A stretch of DNA of 64,000 nt, taken from positions 3,867,493-3,931,492 of the forward strand of contig NC_052517.1 in the NCBI RefSeq assembly GCF_014356525.2. The letters run 5' to 3'. Below the pieces are notes generated by a model. That model was not told where the DNA came from and made no database searches. It worked only from the letters and a program-made list of their open reading frames with translations. The DNA comes from Nilaparvata lugens (Eukaryota > Arthropoda > Insecta > Hemiptera > Delphacidae). The translations under genes were made by a program, and so were the position numbers. Shown here piece after piece: positions 12,291-22,329 of the stretch. The number at the start of each line of letters is the position of its first letter. The stretch's first letter is position 1.

Positions 12291-13440
12291 AACATGCAAC
12301 ACGTTGCTTTTGATAAGCTACATAAGAGCATGTGTTGCTTATGAAGAGATACATTTTCAAAACTGTTGGATGTTTTTGTTTGGGTAGTATTGTAGTCTAG
12401 TGGCCCTACGCCGATAGGCAAAGCTACAGGCCCGCCGCAAAGTAGACCGACGCTAATCCATGAAAAGCAGCCCACGCCGTGGGATGTTTTATAAACCATT
12501 GCTATAGAATTATTCTTAATCAGTCAGCTGACAAATGGATTATTCATTGCATGTATTATTATCATTACACACTAGGCCTATAGAATTATTATTCATAATC
12601 AATCAGCTGACAAGTGGATTATTCATTGCATGTATTACACACAATATCGGAGCTCGTTATTTATTTATTGATAAACAGAACACAATTCTTTGAAATGATT
12701 GGGGACGGACTAACAGGCACAGCCCAAAACTGCCTCTTCCCCGAATATTGATTTATACACTATAAATGGTCCAAAAAGTAGTTTATGTTCCATACACTTG
12801 AATTCAGATCCAATATTTTCAGTCCAAATATTTGAAAACAGAAAAGTTCCAATTTAGATCTTTTACAAACCAAATTGAATAACAAAATAACACTCACTAA
12901 TCGCTTAAAACTGTAAAATAATTATTAACTTTGAATAGATATATCATGTCATGTCAACAAATCAGATTATTTTGATCGAGTCTATTAAAATTTCTAGATT
13001 TCTCGTGAATACGGTAAGCTAATTGAATACACAGCTGATCTCCCACACGGGTACACGCATCTACTGTTGTTGACAGACGACGAAATTATCATCTGTTTTT
13101 CCAAGGATGAATTTCCTTTTCATGTCCTTCAGCGAGTTTCCCCAGGGATGAGACCTAAACTTGGGTTTATATCATAAACCTACTATGTTCCAAATTTCGT
13201 GTAAATCGTTAGAGTCGTTTTCGTGATCCGTTGGACATAAATAACCATAAATAAATATAAATAACCAGCAAATATGAAAATATATACAGATAAACAGAAA
13301 TTGCTCGCTTAATATAATAGGATATGGACATTTACAATATGTTTTTTCTTCGATTGCATCTCAAACCTTCATCAATACGACTTATTCATAATTTCAAATG
13401 TAAAATTTTCAAGTTTTTTCTCTAACATATTAATGTTTTT

Positions 13441-13667
13441 CAGCAGATCCTGCGCGAAATATCGGCGGAGACCGTGGCCCCCGTGGAGCGTATCACCATA
13501 ATGGATGGGAACACGGTGCTTGACCTGTCACCAGAGGAGACCACCACGCAGGAGGTCACCACTCCGAGCACCACCACACTCAAGCCGTACTGCTCCTCCA
13601 GCGAGCCCTGCGGTTGGGCCGTCTACACCAAATTCACACGACTGTTTGAGTACTACATGGCAAATGT
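13441..13667 (+). CDS. Secreted cysteine-containing protein, exon 2
   Basis: The acceptor is a NAGNAG type (tttttcagcag), so one Gln may be optionally included. The exon joins exon 1 in phase 0 and encodes about 75 residues: a Thr/Glu-rich linker (EETTTQEVTTPSTTT) likely to be O-glycosylated, then a conserved-looking segment PYCSSSEPCGWAVYTKF followed by TRLFEYYMAN. The donor T|gtaagt at 13668 is strong and leaves two bases (GT) of the next codon. With exon 3 the two cysteines here join four more, giving a six-cysteine module. Confidence 0.75.
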
Positions 13668-13834
13668 GTAAGTGTATCTCAGTAGAGATCATTCATTCAT
13701 TTATTTGTCTATTAACCCTACAGAGACACACTTACTTCATGCTAACACAGTAGACACACTGGGGTGTTGAACACCCCAATTAAATTTTGCATTTTTCTTT
13801 GAAAAATATGAAAAAACAAGTACTTAGACCATAC

Positions 13835-14109
13835 CATAGAGAAACAAAAGCGTAAGTAGATATCCCATGGTGTAGGGAATTTATGTCGCAACTTTTACTG
13901 TTATCTCAAGCCAATTACTGTCGATTATTGTAAATTTCTACTGTTTTCTTGGGGTGAGAGTGTATGAACGGCACAATTTGAGAGACTACCAGCATCACAC
14001 AGCTGCATAGGAAAGAACTACGTGAACTATCGGCTTGAGATAACAGTAAAAGTTGCGACATAAACGCCCTATACCATGGGATATCTACTTATGCTATCGT
14101 TTCTCTATG
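13835..14109. mobile_element. Foldback MITE with exact 7-bp target duplication
   Basis: The ends catagagaaac and gtttctctatg are TIRs of a long foldback (shared block gcaacttttactgttatctc and its complement). It is flanked by direct repeats accatac at 13828-13834 and 14110-14116. Its centre (gagagactaccagcatcac) matches the 150-bp satellite unit. Confidence 0.85.
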
Positions 14110-14495
14110 ACCATACTTCATCATTTCTTAATCGTTTTTGTTCGAAGTGCATACAGAAATCAAACGTAAAGCACTGCTTATCAATATTTATACTAATTTT
14201 AGAAGTACGTATATATTCCGCCTGAGTGTTGGAGCTCCTAATCCGGTTTGAACGGATGGCTTGATCATTGCCAATGACAACTTCATCAAAAACTCACGTC
14301 TCTTCATTTTATTGTTTTGAATCTCAAGTTGTAGAGAATCATAGCATTTATTCCAATCTGATCCATCATCCCATACCACATTCGTAGTGACAATACTAGT
14401 AAATCTTTGTAATAAAAGTGTTTCATAACAGTCCTACGTAGAAGACACTCTGGGGTGTTAGACACCCCAAACGAAGAACAAGATGAGCTGGTGAC

Positions 14496-14704
14496 TATTG
14501 AATGAAAAATACTAAGAGATTGTCAAAAAACCACTGATTTATTGATAATTAGAGAGACCGGTTTCGGTTATTACACCATTGTCAATCTCTGATAAACTCA
14601 GATTTTATCAGAGATTGACAATGGTGTAATAACCGAAACTGGTCTTTCTAATTATCAATAATTCAGTGGTTTTTTGACAATTTCTTAGTATTTTTCATTC
14701 AATA
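14496..14704. mobile_element. 209-bp near-perfect palindrome
   Basis: It runs from tattgaatgaaaaatacta to its complement at 14704, with arms of about 95 bp around aaactcagatttt. One arm recurs at 24195-24290. It would form a long RNA hairpin if transcribed in the intron. Confidence 0.75.
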
Positions 14705-15238
14705 TGAATAATTACCTCAATATCAACTTCTCAACTACACAAAAAGTGAGCTGGTGACCTTGTAGAATGCTATTACTGACTGGAAGTGGTGGAGAGTAGT
14801 TGACAATACTACAAACCTAATTTAGACTGGGCATAAATTCCCATCTGTTTGATATTGTCAACTGCAGAACAGAAGAAAATCCCTGGGGTGTGAAACACCC
14901 CAGTGTGTCTCTTTAGGGTTAATTAATTTATTCAACATACTCCGTTCAAATTAACTTCGGACTTGGTATGGACATGCGCAATAGAGAAGGCATACAGCGG
15001 CAGGGGTACAACGGCGGCTATGTTGCCGTTGTGCACCGGCCAGCATTCTATAATTTCCAGTGAGTATTCAAGTGCTCATGTTAAACTTAGGAAGTTTCCT
15101 CTCTGCAATCACAGACTCGACTGACTCTAATCGACAAATTGACAACTACGCTTCCACCTATGACTCAATCCATCACTGCAATTGGCTGATCTCCTTCCAT
15201 TTCTCCGCGCCGCAAATTCCTCCAAGTCTGAAGAAGAT

Positions 15239-15648
15239 AGTAGTTCTGTGAACAGTATACCTCGCGCAGTTATAAACCACAGCCTCTTCTGTACATCAGA
15301 GTGAATTATGTCCTGTCCTGTCGTGTCGGCGAGATATCGGTGTGAAAATGACAAAGGCTCAACTCACACTTAGGCGACTCAGGTGGAGAAGAGACTGGAC
15401 TCTAGTGGAGAGCATGTGTTTTCAAATGGTGACTTCGCGGAGACTAGAATCGACTGGTCTGAGTGTCACCATTTGGAAACACATGCTCTCCACTAGAGTC
15501 CAGTCTCTTCTCCACCAGAGTCGTGTAAGTGTCAGTTGAGCCTTTGCGTTTTCACTCCGATATCTCGTTGACACGACAGAATTTACTCTGATGTACAGAA
15601 GAGGCTGTGGTTTATAACTGCGCGAGGTCTACTGTTCACAGAACTACC
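15239..15648. mobile_element. 410-bp foldback element with ~190-bp arms
   Basis: The outer ends tagttctgtgaacagtatac and gtctactgttcacagaacta are complementary. Pairing continues inward through tataaaccacagcctcttct to the inner hairpin (actggactctagtggagagc) that also occurs at 59114-59270. Terminal fragments recur at 9483, 62123 and 63815. Confidence 0.8.
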
Positions 15649-15659
15649 AATTATTTATT

Positions 15660-16130
15660 ATTTATAATCCACTCAACAGCTGATCTATGATGAATAATAT
15701 TCTATAGTCCGATTTTTACTCTAATATTGGCGTATGTGGGAGGCTCCTTTTCCTTCTATATTATCCTAGAAATGCAAAATTTCTAAAAGCCTTGTATATA
15801 CGTCGACCCGCAAATTAAAAAGGAACATACCTGTCAAATTTCATGAAAATCTTTTACCGCGTTTCGCCGTAAATGCGCATCATATAAACATTTAAACATA
15901 TCCTATACTATTAAACGAGCAACTTCTGTTTATATGTTTAGATGTTTGGATGTTTATATGTTTGTATTTCACCGGATCTCGAAAACGGCTATAACAATTC
16001 TCACGAAATTCAGAACTTAGTAGGTTTATGATATGAACATTCGATTGCACTAGGTCTCATCCCTGGAAAAACACACTGAATGACATTAAAAGGATAATTA
16101 TTATTCATCCTTGGAAAAACAGCTGATAAT
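15660..16130. mobile_element. Two dispersed repeat fragments
   Basis: 15660-15890 belongs to the family at 9900-10250. 15905-16130 carries tcaccggatctcgaaaacgg and cattcgattgcactaggtct, shared with 43640-43900 and partly with 13130-13320. Both are non-coding. Confidence 0.6.
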
Positions 16131-16239
16131 GATTATTTCGACTTCTGTTGGTGATGGAAGTGAGTGAGCGAGTTCATGTGTGTGGGACTGTGTCAAAATT
16201 ATGACTCAGCTGTTGAACTTTTGTACTTTTGCAATTTAG

Positions 16240-16380
16240 TGCTGGTTGCAAAAAATCTGGGTTGTTTTCAATCCTGATTAATTCCAGTAGATCCATCTTT
16301 TAGAAATGGTCTTCTCTGATTTGGTTCACGTGAAGTTAATCAGGATTAAAATTTAACCGGCTTTTGTGCAACTGGGCCTT
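16240..16380. mobile_element. MITE of the gcacaaaagccggtt family
   Basis: It ends in ccggcttttgtgcaactggg and has an internal inverted pair around tttcaatcctgattaattcc. The left end is diverged. Confidence 0.6.
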
Positions 16381-16689
16381 TGTGAGGGAAATTTTTGCAT
16401 TCCTCTGGGAATTAATCTCAATTTACTGTGATTAGATAGAATATTTCTGTATGAATGTTATTATAATCACTGTGATTCTGTATGAATGTTATTATAATAT
16501 TTCTTCTTTCGTAATAAATGTTTTATGCTTTTGTACTCCAGAGCGAAGCTCGGTCCCCGATATTAAACATAAAGAGAAATGCGAAACCGTCGACCTGAAT
16601 CTTAGACCTCACTTCGCTCGGTCAATTATTTGATATAATATATGAGGCTTATTAGAGAGAGGGAAAATCAAATATCTTTCGTAAAATGC

Positions 16690-17236
16690 CTACTTCTCAA
16701 TAGTTATTTGTGCAACTAGTGCGCAAAGTGACAGTTTGCTGCACCGAAAGAAACGTTTACGCCCGAGCCGTAGGCGAGGGCGGAATGGTTTCTTGAGTGC
16801 AGCAGAGGGAACTTTGCGCATGTATTTCACATTAAGTTTTTCCTACAGTTACCATTGAATATGAAAAGTGGGTAATTATGGGTAAAATTGCCTGAAATGC
16901 ATCAAATGTTTTTCTGTGTAATTTTATTATTGATAAAAACCTTAATCCTAAAATCCTAAAGTCCTCGTTGTCCTTGGTTATAAATATATAATGAATAATA
17001 ATTAGCGCGTTGTGCTTGGTTGCACCTCTGCTCACTATAGCAGCCACAGCAGTCACTGTTACCAACTTCATTTTGATTTTGCTGCACTATTGCTCCATAT
17101 AACCTACTAAGTATTTTGCGTTGCCATGTTGCAAATCTGGAGTGCAGAAAAATGTTTGCCGCACTAGAGCGGAAAAGTGATTCTTTGCGTTCTGTAATCA
17201 GTGCAGCAATAGCCACTTTTCAACGTAACTGTAGGA
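16690..17236. repeat. Dyad-symmetry repeat, copy 1 of a tandem pair
   Basis: It starts atagttatttgtgcaactag and contains a symmetric block centred at 16761-16781 (gcccgag..cgagggc) inside arms that pair from tgcgcaaagt to actttgcgca. It ends near gtaactgtagga. A minus-strand frame of about 86 codons (16956-17216) is conserved in the copy at 44955-45498, but I do not recognise it. Confidence 0.7.
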
Positions 17237-17766
17237 AATAGTTATTTGTGCAACTAGTGCGCAAAGTGACAGTTTGCTGCATCGAAAGAAACGTTTACGC
17301 CCGAGCCGTAGGCGAGGGCGGAATGGTTTTTTGAGTGCAGCAAACGAACTTTGCGCACGTATTTCACATTAAATTTTTCCTACAGTTACCATTGAATATG
17401 AAAAGTTGGTAATTATGGGTAAAATTGCCTGAATAATGTATGTGTGTTTGAATGGCGGGGGGCAGCTGTGTGGTGTGTGCTGTGGTGGCACTGTGCTGTC
17501 GTTGTCCTTGGTTATAATATCTACTTAATAATTAGCGCGTTGTGCTTCGTTGCATCTCTGCTCACTATAGCAGCCCACTCACTGTTACCAACTTCATTTT
17601 GATTTTGCTGCACTGGTGCTCCATATAACCTACTAACTATTTTGCGTTGTCATGCTGCAAATCTGGAGTACGCAAAGTACTCACTTTGCGCACTAGTGCG
17701 GAAAAGTGATTCTTTGCAGCCTGCAATCAGTGCACAAATGGTCACTTTTCAGGGTATCTGTAGGAA
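17237..17766. repeat. Dyad-symmetry repeat, copy 2 (tandem)
   Basis: It is head-to-tail with copy 1, with the same dyad core at 17299-17319. The region matching the conserved minus-strand frame has diverged, and the downstream segment has gained an extra tactcactttgcgcactagt. Confidence 0.7.
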
Positions 17767-18077
17767 AAAATATTTTCAATCGATTACCACGCATGAGTTG
17801 ACTAAGCACGAATAAAATGTAAAGATCATGCAGCTATCACGTGTTTATGAATGAATTTAATTAATTTACTACAATATTTTTATTGACTAATGCTCTTTGA
17901 ACAGTAATTACTAGATGCGTAGTGAGAAGATGTCATTTTTTTCTAAAAAAAACAATCATTCATCAACAAAATGATTGATTGATTCATTCATCGAAAATAG
18001 TTTACTACTATTGAAATTTAATTAGTTGTTGTTTTTGATTCATTGTAAGAGGAAATGACGTTTTTTGATGACCCCTG

Positions 18078-19600
18078 AGGAAGGGAGTGTGTGTGTGTGA
18101 GAGAGAGAGTGAGTGTGTGTGATAGTGGGAGAGAGAGAGTGAAAGAGATTGATTGATTTTTATTGAGTACTTTATTTATGTAGATAGATTACAATATATA
18201 TTTACTGGCTTATACACTTATATACAATACAGGAGAATTATAGATGAATTTACATAATATATACTAAGAAAATAATTATTGAACTGTATATTATATGAAA
18301 AAAGCAATTTGGAATAACTATAGATAATATTGTTATGCATCTACATAAATTGACGGAGCTTTGGACATATCAATGTCCATTCTTCGGAAAGAATATTCAA
18401 AATATCCTTCCCACTAACTCTAAGAGAGAGAGAGTGTGTTTGTGATAGTGGAGAGAGAGAGTGACAGAGATGGATTGATTTTGATTGAGTAGGCTAATTT
18501 ATTTATTTAGATTACAATATATTATACTGGCTTATACACTTACATACAATAGCTTACAATACAGCAAAATTATAGATGAATTTACATAATATATACTAAG
18601 AAAATAATTATTGAACTGTATATTATATGAAAAAAGCAATTTGGAATAACTATAGATAATATTGTTATGCATCTACATAAATTGACGGAGCTTTGGACAT
18701 ATCAATGTCCATTCTTCGGAAAGAATATTCAAAATATCCTTCCCACTAACTCTAAGAGAGAGAGAGTGTGTTTGTGATAGTGGGAGAGAGAGAGTGACAG
18801 AGATGGATTGATTTTGATTGAGTAGGCTAATTTATTTATTTAGATTACAATATATTATACTGGCTTATACACTTACATACAATAGCTTACAATACAGCAA
18901 AATTATAGATGAATTTACATAATATAGACTATAAAAATAATTATTGAACTGTATATTATATGAAAAAAGCAATTTGTAATAACTATAGATAATATTGTAA
19001 TGCATCTACATGCGATAGAGAAAGACAGAGTGCGTGTATGTGTGAAGGAAGTTGAAATTTGTTGACATGCCATAAAAAGTTTAATGATAGATTATTTATT
19101 GCCTAATCTCTCAACTTCTTTTAGTATTATACATGTGTAATGTGTTATCTGAATGAAATGTTGAATTTCACATTATTCACATTTTTCAAATTTTATGGAT
19201 TAAATAAGAGTATTGATGAAATTCTAATTCGATCTCTATTAACTCTGATTGTTTCAAACAAAGAGAGTTGATATTGTTCCACTTCGAATTCTACTTTCAA
19301 CTCTTACCAGCCACAGTTCATTCAGCTATAATAATTATAATTATATTGTATTATATTATATTTTTATAATTATAATTATAATAGACCATAATTATTACGG
19401 TCTATCAAGAACGCTTTATTCACTACTAGAAGGGAACCAGTGCTCAGCAAGAGTCAATTTTAAAACTTGACAAACTGGAAAACTTAATGTACTGAAGACT
19501 TTAAGAATTTAAAATAGGCCTATAATCATCCTCAGTAAATCAAGAATCTATATGCAAAATTTCAAGTTAATCAGTTGAGTAGTTGAGACTTGATGATGCC
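18078..19600. mobile_element. Tandem ~333-bp units and terminus of the 2.6-kb element family
   Basis: A unit beginning with a GA microsatellite and containing tggcttatacacttacatac and gcatctacataaattgacgg repeats at about 18078, 18421 and 18753. It is related to 3180-3490. 19425-19600 resembles the terminus at 2571. Exon 3 of the secreted-protein gene starts only about 100 bp downstream. Confidence 0.65.
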
Positions 19601-19705
19601 TCTCAACTCTCCTACTCAAAAAAGTTATGTTTTTTAATTTTTAGTAATGTTTTGTCTTTCTTGTTTATCTACTCTCTAACCCAATTGTATTTTTCTTGTC
19701 CACAG

Positions 19706-19853
19706 TTGTCGTTGTCCCTCCCACAAGCACTGTCACCGGACCAGGGAAGACCTGGTAAACAATGCTTACGTGTACACATGCATCAAGGAAGAAACAGACG
19801 AGACAGATGCCTGGATACATCCGCCCACACCCGAGCCTCCGACCAAACCATAG
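19706..19853 (+). CDS. Secreted cysteine-containing protein, exon 3 to the first stop
   Basis: The acceptor is ttgtccacag at 19705. The first base completes the split Val codon from exon 2, and the frame then reads CRCPSHKHCHRTRED and, further on, AYVYTC, completing a six-cysteine module. A Pro/Thr-rich tail ends at TAG 19851-19853, giving 156 residues in total. The pattern of paired cysteines after a signal peptide suggests a small disulfide-bonded secreted domain. I cannot name the family. The stop is followed in the same frame by a long open extension, so it may be leaky. Confidence 0.7.
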
Positions 19854-21527
19854 AACCATAAATGGCTCCAAGAACACTTCGATCTAATCAACCAAAGAGC
19901 AGCTGAGAAAGCTGCCAAGGAAGCTGCCGAACGCAAAGCTGCCAAACTGGAAGCGAAAATCGCCCGTGCCAAGGCCAGAGCCAAGGCCAAGTACGCCAAG
20001 GACAAGGCTGCGGCTGAAGCGAAAGAGAAGAAGACTGCTGCTGACCAGGATGAAGCCATTCAAGGGAACACAACTGCTGAAACAGGACTGGATAACTTCA
20101 ACGCATCAATCCCAAATTTGGAAAAATCAGAATCCGATGTAGCAAACACATCTGCAAACACAGCTTCAGAGACTGGAAGATCAGTCAAAGTGGAACTGGA
20201 ACATGATACATCCAACCAAGGAAAGGCATTTGCTGAAACAGGTTTGATCATTACCGATGTAGTGATTCCAGATTTGACCAAAGTGGAACCCGATGTAGCA
20301 AACACATCTGCAAACGCAGCTTCAGAGTCTGGAAGATCAGTCAAAGTGGAACTGGAACATGATACATTCAACCAAGGAAAGGCATTTGCTGAAACAGGTT
20401 TGATCATTACCGATGTAGTGATCCCAGATTCGACCAAAGTGGAACCCGATGTAGCAAACACATCTGCAAACGCAGCTTCAGAGTCTGGAAGATCAGTCAA
20501 AGTGGAACTGGAACAAGATACATCCAACCAAGGAAATGCAACTGCTGAAACAGGACTGAACACAGTGATCCCAGATTTGGCCAAATCAGAACCGGATTGC
20601 ATCTGCAACTGCAACACAACCATAGCTTCAGAGTCAGCAAAAGCAGAACAGGATACAGCACAGAACAGAACGGAACTGGACTCTGCAAATACAGTGATCC
20701 CAACTGTAGCCAAATCAGAACCAGTTAACACTGATGCAGAGAACACAACAACTGTGAACGCAACTTCTGATGCTGCAAGATTGGCCAAATCAGAACCAGT
20801 TAATGCCAGTGCAGGAAACCCAACTGTGAATGCAGCTTCTGAAGCAGATGATTCTGCAAGAATGGCAACTTTGGCTTCAACCTCTGAGGCCACTGTGACT
20901 TCAACCTCTGAGGCAACTGATTTGGGAAGATTGGCAAAAGCAGCACCTGATACAGCTGAAACAGGACTGAACACAGTGATCCCAGATTTGGCCAAATCAG
21001 AACCGGATTGCATCTGCAACTGCAACACAACAATAGCTTCAGAGTCAGCAAAAGCAGAACAGGATACAGCACAGAACAGAACGGAACTGGACTCTGCAAA
21101 TACAGTGATCCCAACTGTAGCCAAATCAGAACCAGTTAACACTGATGCAGAGAACACAACAACTGTGAACGCAACTTCTGATGCTGCAAGATTGGCCAAA
21201 TCAGAACCGGTTAATGCCAGTGCAGGAAACCCAACTGTGAATGCAGCTTCTGAAGCAGATGATTCTGCAAGAATGGCAACTTTGGCTTCAACCTCTGAGG
21301 CCACTGTGACTTCAACCTCTGAGGCAACTGATTTGGGAAGATTGGCAAAAGCAGCACCTGATACAGCTGATCAGCTGATCCCTGAAGCAGGCAACCCATC
21401 TGTGTCCGCAGATGATGATTCTGCCAGAATGGCAACTGTGGCCACACCATCAACCCCAGCTGAAAAAGCAGACAAATTGGCAACTGCTACCATCACTTCA
21501 ACCACAGCAGCTTCTCTGGCAGCTTGA
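19854..21527 (+). CDS. 557-codon in-frame extension after TAG (readthrough candidate)
   Basis: The frame that ends at TAG 19851 stays open to TGA 21525-21527. It begins NHKWLQEHFDLINQRAAEKA, then an Ala/Lys/Arg/Glu helix likely to form a coiled coil. Next come three repeats of about 55 residues (core VANTSANAASESGRSVKVEL) and two nearly identical 137-residue repeats (containing CICNCNTTIASESAKAE) from an exact 411-bp duplication. It has no ATG near its start, so translation needs readthrough, an unseen splice that removes the TAG, or a sequence error. Alternatively it is a former coding region. The minus strand is also open over 20060-21304, but that frame looks like a repeat shadow. Confidence 0.5.
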   Translation, partial: NHKWLQEHFDLINQRAAEKAAKEAAERKAAKLEAKIARAKARAKAKYAKDKAAAEAKEKKTAADQDEAIQGNTTAETGLDNFNASIPNLEKSESDVANTSANTASETGRSVKVELEHDTSNQGKAFAETGLIITDVVIPDLTKVEPDVANTSANAASESGRSVKVELEHDTFNQGKAFAETGLIITDVVIPDSTKVEPDVANTSANAASESGRSVKVELEQDTSNQGNATAETGLNTVIPDLAKSEPDCICNCNTTIASESAKAEQDTAQNRTELDSANTVIPTVAKSEPVNTDAENTTTVNATSDAARLAKSEPVNASAGNPTVNAASEADDSARMATLASTSEATVTSTSEATDLGRLAKAAPDTAETGLNTVIPDLAKSEPDCICNCNTTIASESAKAEQDTAQNRTELDSANTVIPTVAKSEPVNTDAENTTTVNATSDAARLAKSEPVNASAGNPTVNAASEADDSARMATLASTSEATVTSTSEATDLGRLAKAAPDTADQLIPEAGNPSVSADDDSARMATVATPSTPAEKADKLATATITSTTAASLAA

Positions 21528-21604
21528 GAATGCTAATTAGATATTTCCATAGTTTAGTTTATAGTTTAGGACTTTTTATAGTTTAGGATTTTCTATAGTT
21601 TAGT

Positions 21605-21915
21605 AAGGAGTAAATTTCAAATCTTAACACCACTTTTTGTAAACTCGGATCACTGTGAAATTGTAATTCAATTTAGACACTTCAGGGAGTAAATTTCAAA
21701 TCTTAACACCGCTTATTGTAGACTCAGATCACTGTGAAATTGTAATTCAATTTAGACACTGTAAGGAGTAAATTTCAAATCTTAACACCACTTATTGCAA
21801 ACTCGGATCACTGTAAATCTGTAATTCAATTTAGACACTTCAGGGAGTAAATTTCAAATCTTAACACCACTTATTGTAAACTTGGATCACTGTGAAATTG
21901 TAATTCAAACTTTCA
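21605..21915 (+). repeat. Four ~80-bp tandem repeats in the 3' UTR
   Basis: The unit (ggagtaaatttcaaatctta ... gatcactgtgaaattgtaat) starts at about 21605, 21685, 21764 and 21844, shortly after the TGA at 21527. Confidence 0.85.
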
Positions 21916-22322
21916 GTGACACATTCCTTGGAAGGAACAAGATTTTGCTTAGGGAACAAGACATTTATTTTGCAGAACCGTAACCTATTCAACTTATATC
22001 AAAATTTAACCAAGGAAACAACACAATATTGAGAAACTTGGCCTTTCTTTTGGAACTATTTATATGAGAATGTAACCTATTTGTTGGAAACTATTTTATA
22101 TCGAAATGTAACCTATCTTTTGGAAACTATATTGAAATAGAAAAATAAGAATGCCACAGTATGGTAATCCATACTGCTTCATGTGTATAATATCATGTAT
22201 AGAATCTCATGTGTGGAATGTTATGTGTATAATCTCATGTATAGAATCTCTTTCCTTTAGAACCAACATGAATGTTCACAGAAAACAAGGCAATTACTAA
22301 CAGTATATCCAGTATATAATTT

Positions 22323-22328
22323 AATAAA
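22323..22328 (+). terminator. Candidate polyadenylation signal AATAAA
   Basis: An AATAAA about 800 nt after the TGA at 21527, with no strong alternative seen nearer. It would be the end of the secreted-protein transcript. This is weak evidence because the region is AT-rich. Confidence 0.35.
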
Positions 22329-22329
22329 A

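Larger units (their letters stand above)
9437..13440. other. Intron 1 of the secreted-protein gene, repeat-filled
   Basis: The 4.0-kb intron contains a transposon end near 9483 (tagttctgtgaacagtagac), a dispersed repeat at about 9900-10250, a MITE at 10430-10790, a (TTC)n tract at 11640-12290, a short GC-rich repeat at 12380-12500, and a dispersed repeat fragment at 13130-13320. No other gene is apparent. Confidence 0.65.
13713..14921. mobile_element. piggyBac-like non-autonomous element with nested insertions
   Basis: The left end ttaaccctacagagacacac and the right end gtgtgtctctttagggttaa are near-perfect inverted repeats bounded by TTAA, the target and TIR style of piggyBac elements (CCCT start). 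Short palindromes of the form ggggtgtt..acacccc lie at 13762, 14452 and 14884. There is no transposase. A 275-bp MITE (13835-14109) and a 209-bp palindrome (14496-14704) interrupt it. It lies in intron 2. Confidence 0.65.

Noticed and set aside
11519..12313. Several overlapping frames on both strands, including an Arg-rich one
   Set aside because: All are translations of CTT/GAA triplet repeats.
20060..21304. 414-codon minus-strand frame opposite the extension
   Set aside because: Repeat periods are multiples of three, so the opposite frame stays open; the plus frame continues the real exon and has better protein-like content.
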